Source: Singulisphaera sp. GP187
Lineage (GTDB): Bacteria > Planctomycetota > Phycisphaerae > Phycisphaerales > SM1A02
Assembly: GCA_945862215.1 (NCBI GenBank)
Contig: CAMAXY010000017.1
Coordinates: 1-44,539 of the forward strand
Reading direction: 5' to 3'
DNA: 44,539 nt
Part shown: in pieces, positions 33,501 through 41,036 of the stretch
Position numbering within the stretch: position 1 is the first letter of the stretch
Layout: each line of letters starts with the position of its first letter
Made by a program: the position numbers and the translations under genes
Notes under the pieces: model-generated
Database searches by the model: none
What the model was told of the DNA's origin: nothing
The model's input: only the letters and a program-made list of their open reading frames with translations

Positions 33501-35540
33501 ATGACCACGATAAATGCATCAACCTCAACAACTCGAAATGACCGCGATGCGGAGGCAGCACAAGGCGGCATTCGACTTGAACAGAGACTTTTTATTGCAC
33601 TCTGCGGTGGCATGATGCTCTTGGTTGCGTGGTTGGGCTCTGCGCTTTTTGGTATTGAACCTTCCGTCGCTCAAATTCCTGCTGTGATCGGCGCGATCAT
33701 TCTGACTGTACCGATGGCTGTCGGTGCGCTGAAAGAATTGAAAATGGGTCGTGCGTCGAGCGATTCGCTTGCCACGTTGGCAGTGCTTGCAGCGATGGCG
33801 AATCATCTGTATCTCGCCGCAGGATTTCTTGCTTTCTTTCTCTGGCTCTCAGAACTGATTCTCTCGCGAACTGCTTGGGGTGCGCAACGCGCAATTCGTG
33901 ATCTTCTGGAATTGACTCCAGATATGGCGCGTATCGTCGATGCTTCTGGAAGTGAGCGTGAAGTCAGTCGCAATATTGTGAAAGTTGGAGATGTACTTCG
34001 TGTTCGACCTGGAGAAAATCTTCCTGCCGACGGTCGTGTTGTGCGCGGCACAAGCAGCATTAATCAGGCTTCGTTGACCGGTGAAGCTGTGCCAGTTGAA
34101 GCGCAGCCTGGACTTGATGTGTATGCGGGAACCACGAATTTGACGGGACAATTGGACATAACTGTGACTGCTGTCGCAGGAGAGACCACCATCGGTAAAG
34201 TCGAAACGCTGATTCGAGAAGCCGAAAATTCTCGCAGTGATCGCCAAGAACTCATCGAACGATTGGCTGCGTATTACGTGCCAGTCGTGTTGATGGTCGC
34301 TGGATTAGTTTGGTTCTTCACCAGCAAGAGCGTGGTTGCAGAAATTCGCGATCAAGCAGCCGTGCGTGCGATCACCGTCTTGGTCGTGACTTGCCCAGGT
34401 GCGCTTTTGATTGCATACCCAACTGCAATGGTTGCAGCATTCGCTGCAGCGGCTCGATTGGGAATCATGATTAAGCAAACGCGAACATTGGAAGCCGCTG
34501 GACGAATCGACACCGTCGTCTTGGATAAGACTGGAACTCTCACCACTGGAAAATTCAGCGTCAGCAGACTTGCTCCTGCAGAAGGATGTGAAGGCGCCGC
34601 GCTTCTGCAAGCTGCCGCGGACTGCGAACAATCGTCCAACCATCCACTTGCACGCAGCATTCTTGAAACTGCAACGCGCGCACGAATCCAACCCACCGCT
34701 CTTACCGCATATGAAGAAATTCACGGGCGCGGAGTGCTTGCAAAAACTGCAACCGGATCCACAATTCACGCCGGAAGATCTCAGTGGCTTCGAGAACTCA
34801 ATCCAAGCGTCGCAGAACAAGTCGCCAAGGTTGAAGAGCGCATCGAAGGCATGTCGAGCGTGCATGTCATGGTCGACAACAAATATTTAGGCGCAGTCGG
34901 ACTTGAAGACAAATTGCGCCAAAATGCAGCGGAAACTGTCACTCGCCTGCGACAATTGGGAGTTCGGCGCATCTGCATCTTCACAGGTGATCGATTGGCT
35001 GTCGCCCGTCAAGTGGGCGAAGCTGTAGGTGTCGACACCATCGAAGCTGAATGCCTTCCAGAAGAGAAGCACGAAGAATTGAAGTATCTGCTGCAACGCG
35101 GCCATAAGGTTCTTGTTGTCGGCGACGGAATCAACGACGGACCAATTCTCGCAAGCGCAGATGTTGGCGTTGCCATGGGACTTTCAGGTTCGGATATTGC
35201 GACCAACAGCGCAGGCGTTGCTTTGATGAATGAAGATCTTCGACACATTCCATTTTTGCTCGAACTTGCAGCGAAGACGCGCGGAATCATTGCGGTCAAT
35301 ATCGGAGCGAGTTTGTTGTTGGCAACAATCGGTCTTGCATTGGCAGCAACTGGCCAGATCGATATTTGGGTCACACCTTTCTATCAAGCAGCTGCGTATA
35401 TTTTCGTTATCGCCAACAGTCTCAGACTTGTGAGATTCGGCGAGGAATTTGCCGACGCAGAAGAAGTACGGCGGTTGATGGAATCGAATCGCGCACAAAA
35501 GCCTGTCCGCGCTGCGCAGCGGCTTGCAGCAACAGCATGA
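33501..35540 (+). CDS. P1B-type heavy-metal-transporting ATPase with CPG motif
   Basis: A 679-residue metal-pumping ATPase of the inner membrane. Helices occupy about 27-130, then the actuator domain with SLTGEAVPV, the helix carrying TCPGALLIAYP (Cys298-Pro-Gly), the phosphorylation motif DKTGT (Asp342), the nucleotide-binding SNHP signature, GDGINDGPILASADVGVAMG, and two C-terminal helices. There is no N-terminal HMA domain. The membrane motif is CPG where Cu and Zn pumps have CPC, and the hinge reads NDGP instead of NDAP, so the metal cannot be assigned from known rules. The stop overlaps the start of the next gene (ATGA), an exported heme/copper-type protein. That suggests metal supply to it or a shared response. 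Confidence 0.9.
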   Translation: MTTINASTSTTRNDRDAEAAQGGIRLEQRLFIALCGGMMLLVAWLGSALFGIEPSVAQIPAVIGAIILTVPMAVGALKELKMGRASSDSLATLAVLAAMANHLYLAAGFLAFFLWLSELILSRTAWGAQRAIRDLLELTPDMARIVDASGSEREVSRNIVKVGDVLRVRPGENLPADGRVVRGTSSINQASLTGEAVPVEAQPGLDVYAGTTNLTGQLDITVTAVAGETTIGKVETLIREAENSRSDRQELIERLAAYYVPVVLMVAGLVWFFTSKSVVAEIRDQAAVRAITVLVVTCPGALLIAYPTAMVAAFAAAARLGIMIKQTRTLEAAGRIDTVVLDKTGTLTTGKFSVSRLAPAEGCEGAALLQAAADCEQSSNHPLARSILETATRARIQPTALTAYEEIHGRGVLAKTATGSTIHAGRSQWLRELNPSVAEQVAKVEERIEGMSSVHVMVDNKYLGAVGLEDKLRQNAAETVTRLRQLGVRRICIFTGDRLAVARQVGEAVGVDTIEAECLPEEKHEELKYLLQRGHKVLVVGDGINDGPILASADVGVAMGLSGSDIATNSAGVALMNEDLRHIPFLLELAAKTRGIIAVNIGASLLLATIGLALAATGQIDIWVTPFYQAAAYIFVIANSLRLVRFGEEFADAEEVRRLMESNRAQKPVRAAQRLAATA

Positions 35541-36739
35541 TTTACTGGGCAGAGCGATTGGGTCGCTCTTGCTTTCTTTTTTGCGTGTCGACTCTGGCTG
35601 TTTGCGCATCTGCTGATCAGCACATTCATGCTGAAAATCTGCAGATTTCGAATGGAGCTCAAGTATTTTCCAAGTCTTGTTTGCCATGTCATGGCGCAAA
35701 CAGTCCAGCAGCACTTGACTTGACTGATCCAATTTCGCTGCGCCGCAGAGCGACAACTGCAGCACAAGTTGTTCGAGATGGATTGATGCCACCATGGCTT
35801 CCAAGCGAATCGGGTGCTCCGTTGAAGCATTCACGCAAACTCTCTGCAACAGATCGCGCATCCCTTTTGGAATGGCTAGATCAGAGTGCACAAGGCAAAG
35901 TTCCCAGCGCAGTTGTCACCCCCCGCCCTTCGCAGGAGAGCGAGATCGCCTTTCGTGTCGCAGATGATTTGCAAGTCGGAGGAGATCCTGGGATGACGCT
36001 CAGATCTTTCGCCATCAAACAGGATCCAACGATGAATCCTGACACACCGAAGTTTTTCAATGCGATCGAATTTGTTGCGGATGCACCTGGAGTTGTTCAC
36101 TCAGTTTCTTTTCTTTGGGATGAACTGGGTTATGCCGCACGGTTGGATGCTTCCGATCCTGCACCGGGTTATGACGCCGTCGGAGATATCGGGTTGGAAG
36201 TTTCTGGTTCGAGCGGTTGCGTTTCGCGCTTGTCAACACTCTGGCAATTGCCGAAGGGTTATGCAATGAAAATTCCAATCGATGCGGTACTGGTCGCAGA
36301 GGTCCATGCTGAAGGACGGGGAAAGATGGAATCTACCGCAGGAAATGTCTGTTTTCTCGCGCCAGAATTTCCCTGCAAACTGGTTCATGCCATCGCAATA
36401 AGTCCTTCGCGTCCGGCCAAAGTCGCATCTGCATGCGAGGCAGTTTCAATTTCAATTCGCGCGGGATCGAGGGTGCAATCGATTGATGTTTTCGCAAAGG
36501 ATGCGAAGGGACAATTGCAATGCGTGCTGAATATTCCAAAGTGGAATGAGAGATTGAGCGAGCCGTGGATGTTTGATCCTCCGCTTGCGCTAGAAGCTGG
36601 AACAGAGTTGATTGTGCAATCGACTGTGAATGCAGATGCCCAGAAGACGCCGCTTGATGCACATGCTGCTGCGATGAGTCAGCCGATGATTGTTGTGCTT
36701 GTCGCTGACAACGATGCGGATCTGATTCGTGAGAAGTGA
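35537..36739 (+). CDS. secreted cytochrome c fused to a copper-monooxygenase-like domain
   Basis: The ATG at 35537 overlaps the ATPase stop and begins a signal peptide (MIYWAERLGRSCFLFCVSTLAVCASA). The longer upstream frame is inside the ATPase gene and is rejected. The N-terminal part carries a c-type heme site, SCLPCHG (Cys48, Cys51, His52), and a probable axial Met in DGLMPPWLPS. The C-terminal 250 residues follow the pattern of copper type II ascorbate-dependent monooxygenase-like domains common in planctomycetes. However, the usual HY..TGK segment reads AEVHAEGRGKM and few other His/Met pairs remain, so copper binding is doubtful. Repeat array 2 begins about 30 bases after the stop. Confidence 0.75.
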   Translation: MIYWAERLGRSCFLFCVSTLAVCASADQHIHAENLQISNGAQVFSKSCLPCHGANSPAALDLTDPISLRRRATTAAQVVRDGLMPPWLPSESGAPLKHSRKLSATDRASLLEWLDQSAQGKVPSAVVTPRPSQESEIAFRVADDLQVGGDPGMTLRSFAIKQDPTMNPDTPKFFNAIEFVADAPGVVHSVSFLWDELGYAARLDASDPAPGYDAVGDIGLEVSGSSGCVSRLSTLWQLPKGYAMKIPIDAVLVAEVHAEGRGKMESTAGNVCFLAPEFPCKLVHAIAISPSRPAKVASACEAVSISIRAGSRVQSIDVFAKDAKGQLQCVLNIPKWNERLSEPWMFDPPLALEAGTELIVQSTVNADAQKTPLDAHAAAMSQPMIVVLVADNDADLIREK

Positions 36740-36776
36740 GATCTGGATTCGAGCGGAAGAAATGCATAAGTGGGCA

Positions 36777-36831
36777 GCCGTGAAAAGTCCTCTCGGGGCT
36801 CAGACAGTCCTCGGCAGAATTTTTCAACGGC
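36777..36831 (+). repeat. 55-bp internally deleted derivative of the palindromic element, copy 1
   Basis: The left arm is intact through CAGTCCTCGG and then joins directly to the right-arm variant GCAGAATTTTTCAACGGC, which also ends copy 4. Exactly 68 bp of the centre are missing, leaving a minimal hairpin. Confidence 0.85.
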
Positions 36832-36900
36832 TGGGCACGCATACAGATTCGAGACTGAATTCGAGCCACGGAATCGAGTCACAGAAATGCATAGTGGGCA

Positions 36901-37023
36901 GCCGTGAAAAGTCCTCTCGGGGCTCAGACAGTCCTCGGCGACCGACAAGATCCGATTTACGAAATTTTATTGCAGGTGCCGTCGGCCGCCTGCGGAACTC
37001 GCCCGAGAGAACTTTCCAACGGC
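36901..37023 (+). repeat. 123-bp palindromic element, copy 2
   Basis: Full-length copy. The left arm begins GCCGTGAAAAGTCCTCTCGG and the right arm is GCCCGAGAGAACTTTCCAACG plus GC, its imperfect inverse. The inner stem is GGCGACCGAC against GTCGGCCGCC. The flank before it (36865-36900) matches the flank of copy 6 in array 1. Confidence 0.92.
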
Positions 37024-37149
37024 TGGGCACGCAAGCGCGACTGATCTGAAAAACGTTCGAGCGAGAATTTGATTCGCTCACGTGGGCAGCAGAATGATTT
37101 GAACCCCGGCGAGTTTGCAAGCCGAGCAAGTCTGCGCAGTTGTCTTGGC

Positions 37150-37167
37150 GCGCGCCGGAGGGCGCGC
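37150..37167. repeat. GC-rich hairpin inserted in a linker module
   Basis: GCGCGCC, loop GGAG, GGCGCGC makes a perfect 7-bp stem, and the second arm can alternatively pair with GCGCGC at 37177-37182. The matching linker in array 1 lacks this stretch of roughly 40 bases. Confidence 0.75.
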
Positions 37168-37262
37168 TGGATTTCAGCGCGCAGCATTTTTGAGCCCGAT
37201 TGCAAATCAGTCCGCTGCCAAAATCAGCACGAACCACTTTTGAGTCCATGCATAAGTGGTCA

Positions 37263-37385
37263 GCCGTGAAAAGTCCTCTCGGGGCTCAAATAGTCCTCGG
37301 CGACCGACACGATCTGATTTATGAAATTTTATTGCAAGTCCCGTCGGCCGCCTGCGGAACTCGCCCGAGAGAACTTTCCAACGGC
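37263..37385 (+). repeat. 123-bp palindromic element, copy 3
   Basis: Full-length copy with both arms and the AAATTTTATTGCAAG loop intact. It is followed by a 65-base flank shared with the flanks of copies 2 and 5. Confidence 0.92.
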
Positions 37386-37456
37386 TGGAGACGCAAGCGA
37401 ATTCGCGACGGATCTGAAGAACGTTCGAGCGAGAATTTGATTCGCAAACGTGGGCA

Positions 37457-37579
37457 GCCGTGAAAAGATCCCGCCGGGCTCAAACAGTCCTCGGCGACCG
37501 ACACGATCTGATTCACGAAATTTTATTGCAAGTCCCGTCGGCCGCCTGCGGAACTCGCCCGGCAGAATTTTTCAACGGC
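37457..37579 (+). repeat. 123-bp palindromic element, copy 4
   Basis: Full length, but with altered arms: the left reads AAAAGATCCCGCCGGGC and the right CCCGGCAGAATTTTTCAACG. Both arms changed together: GCCGGGC still pairs with GCCCGGC, which hints that base pairing is maintained. Confidence 0.9.
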
Positions 37580-37583
37580 TGGG

Positions 37584-37603
37584 CACGCAAATCGATTTGC
37601 GTG
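37584..37603. repeat. perfect 20-bp palindrome
   Basis: CACGCAAATCGATTTGCGTG is its own reverse complement and lies just after palindromic element copy 4. It could be a binding site for a dimeric protein or simply a hairpin. It is not present in the other flanks, which read differently after CACGCAA. Confidence 0.8.
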
Positions 37604-37692
37604 TGCGCCGTCGGGACCATGTCCTGCGCGAGTTTGCAAGCCGAGCCGGAGTCTGCGTAGGCGAGGCGCAGCATGTTTGAGCGCCAGGGCAT

Positions 37693-38000
37693 GCGTCCCG
37701 CGGCGTTCGCGTCAAACTGTTCCGTATTTGTTTGAACGTTGGGGGCAAATCATTCCGCTGCCAAAATCTGCACGAACCACTTTTGAGCCCATGCATGCGT
37801 CCCGCGGCGTTCGCGTCAAACTGTTCCGTATTTGTTTGAACGTTGGGGGCAAATCATTCCGCTGCCAAAATCTGCACGAACCACTTTTGAGTCCATGCAT
37901 GCGTCCCGCGGCGTTCGCATAAAACTGTTCTGTATTTGTTTGAATGTTGGGGGCGAATCAGTCAGCTGCAAAAATCTGCACGAACCACTTTTGAGCGCAT
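37693..38000 (+). repeat. 104-bp tandem repeat, three copies
   Basis: Units start at 37693, 37797 and 37901 with GCGTCCCGCGGCGTTCGC, an exact period of 104. Units 1 and 2 differ at about one position, while unit 3 is more diverged and stops just before the cbpA stop codon. The last half of each unit (CAAATC to CCATGCAT) is module A of array 1. Confidence 0.92.
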
Positions 38001-38001
38001 T

Positions 38002-38943
38002 TCAAACCCAGCGATTTTCTCTTGGATTCGGCAACTTTTCGCCCAGCACCTTCAATGCGTCAGCGTCCGCAGGTTCAAGATCTGTCGGCGCAATAATTTG
38101 AATCACGGCAAAAAAGTCGCCTGCAGTTTTGTTTGCGGGAACAATTCCCTTTCCAGTCACTCGAAGTTTTTTCCCGCTTGGTGTTCCCGCAGGAATTTTC
38201 AACTTAACGGTCCCCTTCAGCAAGGGGACATCAATCGAAGTTCCAAGCGCCGCCTCTGCAATCGTGATTGGCACATCGATCGAAACATCCATGCCATCGC
38301 GATAAAACCAAGAATGCGGCGCAACTCGAATCACAAGCATCAGATCTCCAGGCGGACCGCCGCCAGTTCCATCATGGCCCTTGCCTGCAACTCGCATTGA
38401 TCCGCCGCTGGCGATCCCAGCAGGAATCCGAACGTCGATCGCGGAATTTTTCCCTTGGGAATCTCGAACAGAAACATTGCGAGTGCCTCCCACCGCAGCA
38501 GTCATGAAATCGACCGTCACTTCGATTTCCATATTCTGTCCCGCTTGTGCTGCGGAGCGACCCGATCGCCCGCGCTGCGTTCCACCACCGCGGAAAAAAT
38601 CTCCAATACCGCCAAGACCGCCCATCATTTCTTCGAGGTCTTCGGGGTTGACATTCTGCCAAGGAGCACCACCTTGACCGCCGCCAGCTTGACTGCGACC
38701 CCCTCGGCCACTGAATGGATTTGCGCTGGATCCCACGTGTCCGAATTGATCGTATTGCGATCGTTTCTCGGGATCCGAAAGTGCGTCATACGCTTCTTGC
38801 AATTCTGAAAAACGTTTTGGAGCCTCTGGCGATTTATTTTTGTCTGGATGAAATTCCTTTGCAAGCTTGCGATGAGCACGACGAACTTCGTCGGCTGTTG
38901 CCGTTCGTGCAATTCCTAAAATTTCGTAGTAGTCCCGCGCCAT
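38002..38943 (-). CDS. cbpA: J-domain co-chaperone, CbpA/DnaJ type II
   Basis: A 313-residue Hsp40. The ATG at 38943 gives MARDYYEILG. An ATG four codons upstream is less likely. The J domain ends its helix II with HPD (32-34) and is followed by a Gly/Phe/Gln-rich linker (FSGRGGRSQAGGGQGG) and the two beta-sandwich substrate domains (IEVTVDFMTAAVGGTRNVSV, IPAGIASGGSMRVAGKG, IPAGTPSGKKLRVTGKG). The Cys-rich zinc finger of DnaJ is absent, hence CbpA-like. It stimulates DnaK, and no dnaK lies in the window. Its stop codon is flush against repeat array 2. Confidence 0.9.
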   Translation of the reverse strand: MARDYYEILGIARTATADEVRRAHRKLAKEFHPDKNKSPEAPKRFSELQEAYDALSDPEKRSQYDQFGHVGSSANPFSGRGGRSQAGGGQGGAPWQNVNPEDLEEMMGGLGGIGDFFRGGGTQRGRSGRSAAQAGQNMEIEVTVDFMTAAVGGTRNVSVRDSQGKNSAIDVRIPAGIASGGSMRVAGKGHDGTGGGPPGDLMLVIRVAPHSWFYRDGMDVSIDVPITIAEAALGTSIDVPLLKGTVKLKIPAGTPSGKKLRVTGKGIVPANKTAGDFFAVIQIIAPTDLEPADADALKVLGEKLPNPRENRWV

Positions 38944-38976
38944 AGAGAATGGCAAGTATAGGACGAGCCGTCACGA

Positions 38977-41007
38977 ATGAGGGTTATGATTGCACCGATG
39001 TCCCACGCACCTGTCTCGCTGCCGCTTCTCGCAACCCAAAGAGTCTGTTCGATCCCCGCGAATCAGCCGATTCGCAAGTCGCGAATGACCGTGCGACGAT
39101 TCACGATTCTTGTCATCGTTCAATTATTGATGATCGTCCATGTTGTTCAGTGGCTTGCAGTGGGCGTGACTCTTGCACCGATCGAACCGAGCGAATCGAT
39201 GGAGACGATCAAGCATGGAGCAGTCACAGTTGGATTTATCTTCTTCGCTGTCGCAATTCTTTCGACGGCAATCTTGGGTCGTTGGTTCTGCGGATGGGGT
39301 TGCCACATCTTGATGCTGCAAGATTTCTGCGGTTCGTTGCTGCACAAAAGCGGAATTCGCCCGAAGGCATTTCGATCGCGTTTACTGCGCTGGATTCCCG
39401 TTGCACTCGCCGCATATATGTTTGTTTGGCCATTGGTCTATCGATTCGCAATTGCCCCAATCTTGCAGCCAGATCTTGTTCCCATGGCGCTCTCGTGGAA
39501 ATTGACGACGACGGACTATTGGACAACTTTTCCTGGACTGATGATGGCGATACCATTTCTCTTGGTTTGCGGATTCGTGACTGTTTGGTTTCTTGGTCAA
39601 AAAGGATATTGCACGTATGCCTGCCCGTATGGTGGCGTGTTCGCGCCAGTCGATGAATTGGCCATCGGACGCATTCGCGTTTCGGATGCGTGCGAAGGAT
39701 GCGGTCACTGCACTGCTGTCTGCACTTCCAATGTTCGAGTGCATGAAGAAGTCGCGCTCTATGGAATGGTGGTTGATTCTGGCTGTATGAAGTGCATGGA
39801 TTGTGTTTCGGTTTGTCCCAAAGAAGCGCTTTCATTTGGATTTGGAAAAACCGCACTGGGAATTCCTCAAGCGCCTACCGCAGTCAAGAAGTGGGATCTT
39901 TCCTGGACTGGCGAATTCGCTCTTTTGGCGGCGGCATTTTTTGCTTTCTATGCCGTCTATTTTCCATTTGGAGAAAGTGCAGCCAAGGCGACAGTTCCGC
40001 TCTTGTTCGCATCAGGAATTGCCGCTTGCTTCGCATTCATGGCGTGGAAGTCATGGCACATTTTTCTACGATTGCCGACGGGATTTCATCGCATAAGTTT
40101 GGTTCGTCAACATCGCATCCAGCCGCTGGGATTTGCATGGATCGCAATCACCGTATGCCTCTCTCTGGGTCTTGCTGACAACTTCGCAGTCAATGTCAGT
40201 GGATGGATGGCCTATCGAAGTGATTTGATCGTTCAGTTGCCAGAGTCGCAAGTTTTCTCTCAAAAGCCAAGCGAGGTCTCACCAGCGATGCAGTCTGCCG
40301 CGCGTGATGGACTGAAGTGGTATGGCCTCACCCGTTCGATCAATTCAGGCGGCTTGGCACTCTTCGCTCCCAGAAACGAAAATGTTCTCACGCGCATTGT
40401 TTGGCTGCACGCAGTCCTCGGGGAGTTTCCACAAAGCGAAGCGTTACTGCGTCAAGCGTGGAATGAAAATCCGCAAGAGTGGATCGCCACGGTTCTCTCT
40501 CGCGTTCTTGATGCGCAGCAGAAAGACCAACAATCTGCGGAGTGGTTTCGCTCGGTTGTCGCAGCGCATCCGACATGGATCACAATCGTCGACGAGCAAG
40601 TTGGTCGTTTGCTTCAAGAGGAACGCCTCGAGGAAGCGATCGTAATCGCACGAGATGTTGCGAAGAGTCAGACAGGTTCGACGTTTCCGATCCGTAGACT
40701 TTCAATGTTGCTGATCGAACACGGCACCACCAATGATGTCGAAGAGGGGATCGCCATCGCCAGAAATTCTCTTGCGAATGATCCGAAGAATGTCGCGATC
40801 AGTGCTGCGATTGCACTCGGTCAGTTGCGGCTTCAGCGTCCAGCGGATGCCATAGCAACACTGACTCCTGCGATCGAGCTTGCGCCAAATGAAGCAAAAC
40901 TTTTCGGACTTCTCAGCGAGGCTTATCGGCAAATTGGTGACGAGACACAGCAGAAAATTGCGGAAGATCGTGCTGAATTGATCCGATCGAGTATGCCAAG
41001 TAATTGA
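38977..41007 (+). CDS. polyferredoxin membrane protein (NapH/CcoG-like) with TPR C-terminus
   Basis: A 676-residue inner-membrane protein. Helices lie at about 33-55, 78-100, 142-162, 188-208, 308-330, 338-358 and 385-400. The CX3C-type motifs FCGWGCH (about 104-110) and YCTYACPYGG (about 210-219) are those of NapH/NosR/CcoG proteins. Two 4Fe-4S ferredoxin motifs follow, CEGCGHCTAVC and CMKCMDCVSVCP. From about 430 on, the protein consists of TPR-like helices in the periplasm or cytoplasm. It probably carries electrons across or along the membrane; partners are unknown. The start is uncertain among ATGs at 38977, 38986 and 38998. The stop overlaps a TTG in the ptsN frame. Confidence 0.85.
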   Translation: MRVMIAPMSHAPVSLPLLATQRVCSIPANQPIRKSRMTVRRFTILVIVQLLMIVHVVQWLAVGVTLAPIEPSESMETIKHGAVTVGFIFFAVAILSTAILGRWFCGWGCHILMLQDFCGSLLHKSGIRPKAFRSRLLRWIPVALAAYMFVWPLVYRFAIAPILQPDLVPMALSWKLTTTDYWTTFPGLMMAIPFLLVCGFVTVWFLGQKGYCTYACPYGGVFAPVDELAIGRIRVSDACEGCGHCTAVCTSNVRVHEEVALYGMVVDSGCMKCMDCVSVCPKEALSFGFGKTALGIPQAPTAVKKWDLSWTGEFALLAAAFFAFYAVYFPFGESAAKATVPLLFASGIAACFAFMAWKSWHIFLRLPTGFHRISLVRQHRIQPLGFAWIAITVCLSLGLADNFAVNVSGWMAYRSDLIVQLPESQVFSQKPSEVSPAMQSAARDGLKWYGLTRSINSGGLALFAPRNENVLTRIVWLHAVLGEFPQSEALLRQAWNENPQEWIATVLSRVLDAQQKDQQSAEWFRSVVAAHPTWITIVDEQVGRLLQEERLEEAIVIARDVAKSQTGSTFPIRRLSMLLIEHGTTNDVEEGIAIARNSLANDPKNVAISAAIALGQLRLQRPADAIATLTPAIELAPNEAKLFGLLSEAYRQIGDETQQKIAEDRAELIRSSMPSN

Positions 41008-41036
41008 ACATTGCTATCCTGCGACTTCAAGTGATC

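Larger units (their letters stand above)
36769..38000 (+). repeat. mosaic repeat array 2 between convergent genes
   Basis: All of the 1.26-kb gap between the cytochrome/copper protein stop (36739) and the cbpA stop (38002) is repeats. The plus-strand order is palindrome copies 1 and 2, a linker module with a GC hairpin insert (about 37080-37200), a single module A (to 37252), palindrome copies 3 and 4, a second linker (about 37600-37692), and a 104-bp tandem triplicate. This is the array 1 order repeated twice, in the opposite strand sense. Open frames here carry only repeated peptides and no credible gene. Confidence 0.9.

Noticed and set aside
36769-38000. CRISPR array
   Set aside because: The repeats are 55-123 bp, palindromic and separated by other shared modules. 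There are no short identical repeats with unique spacers, and no cas genes nearby.
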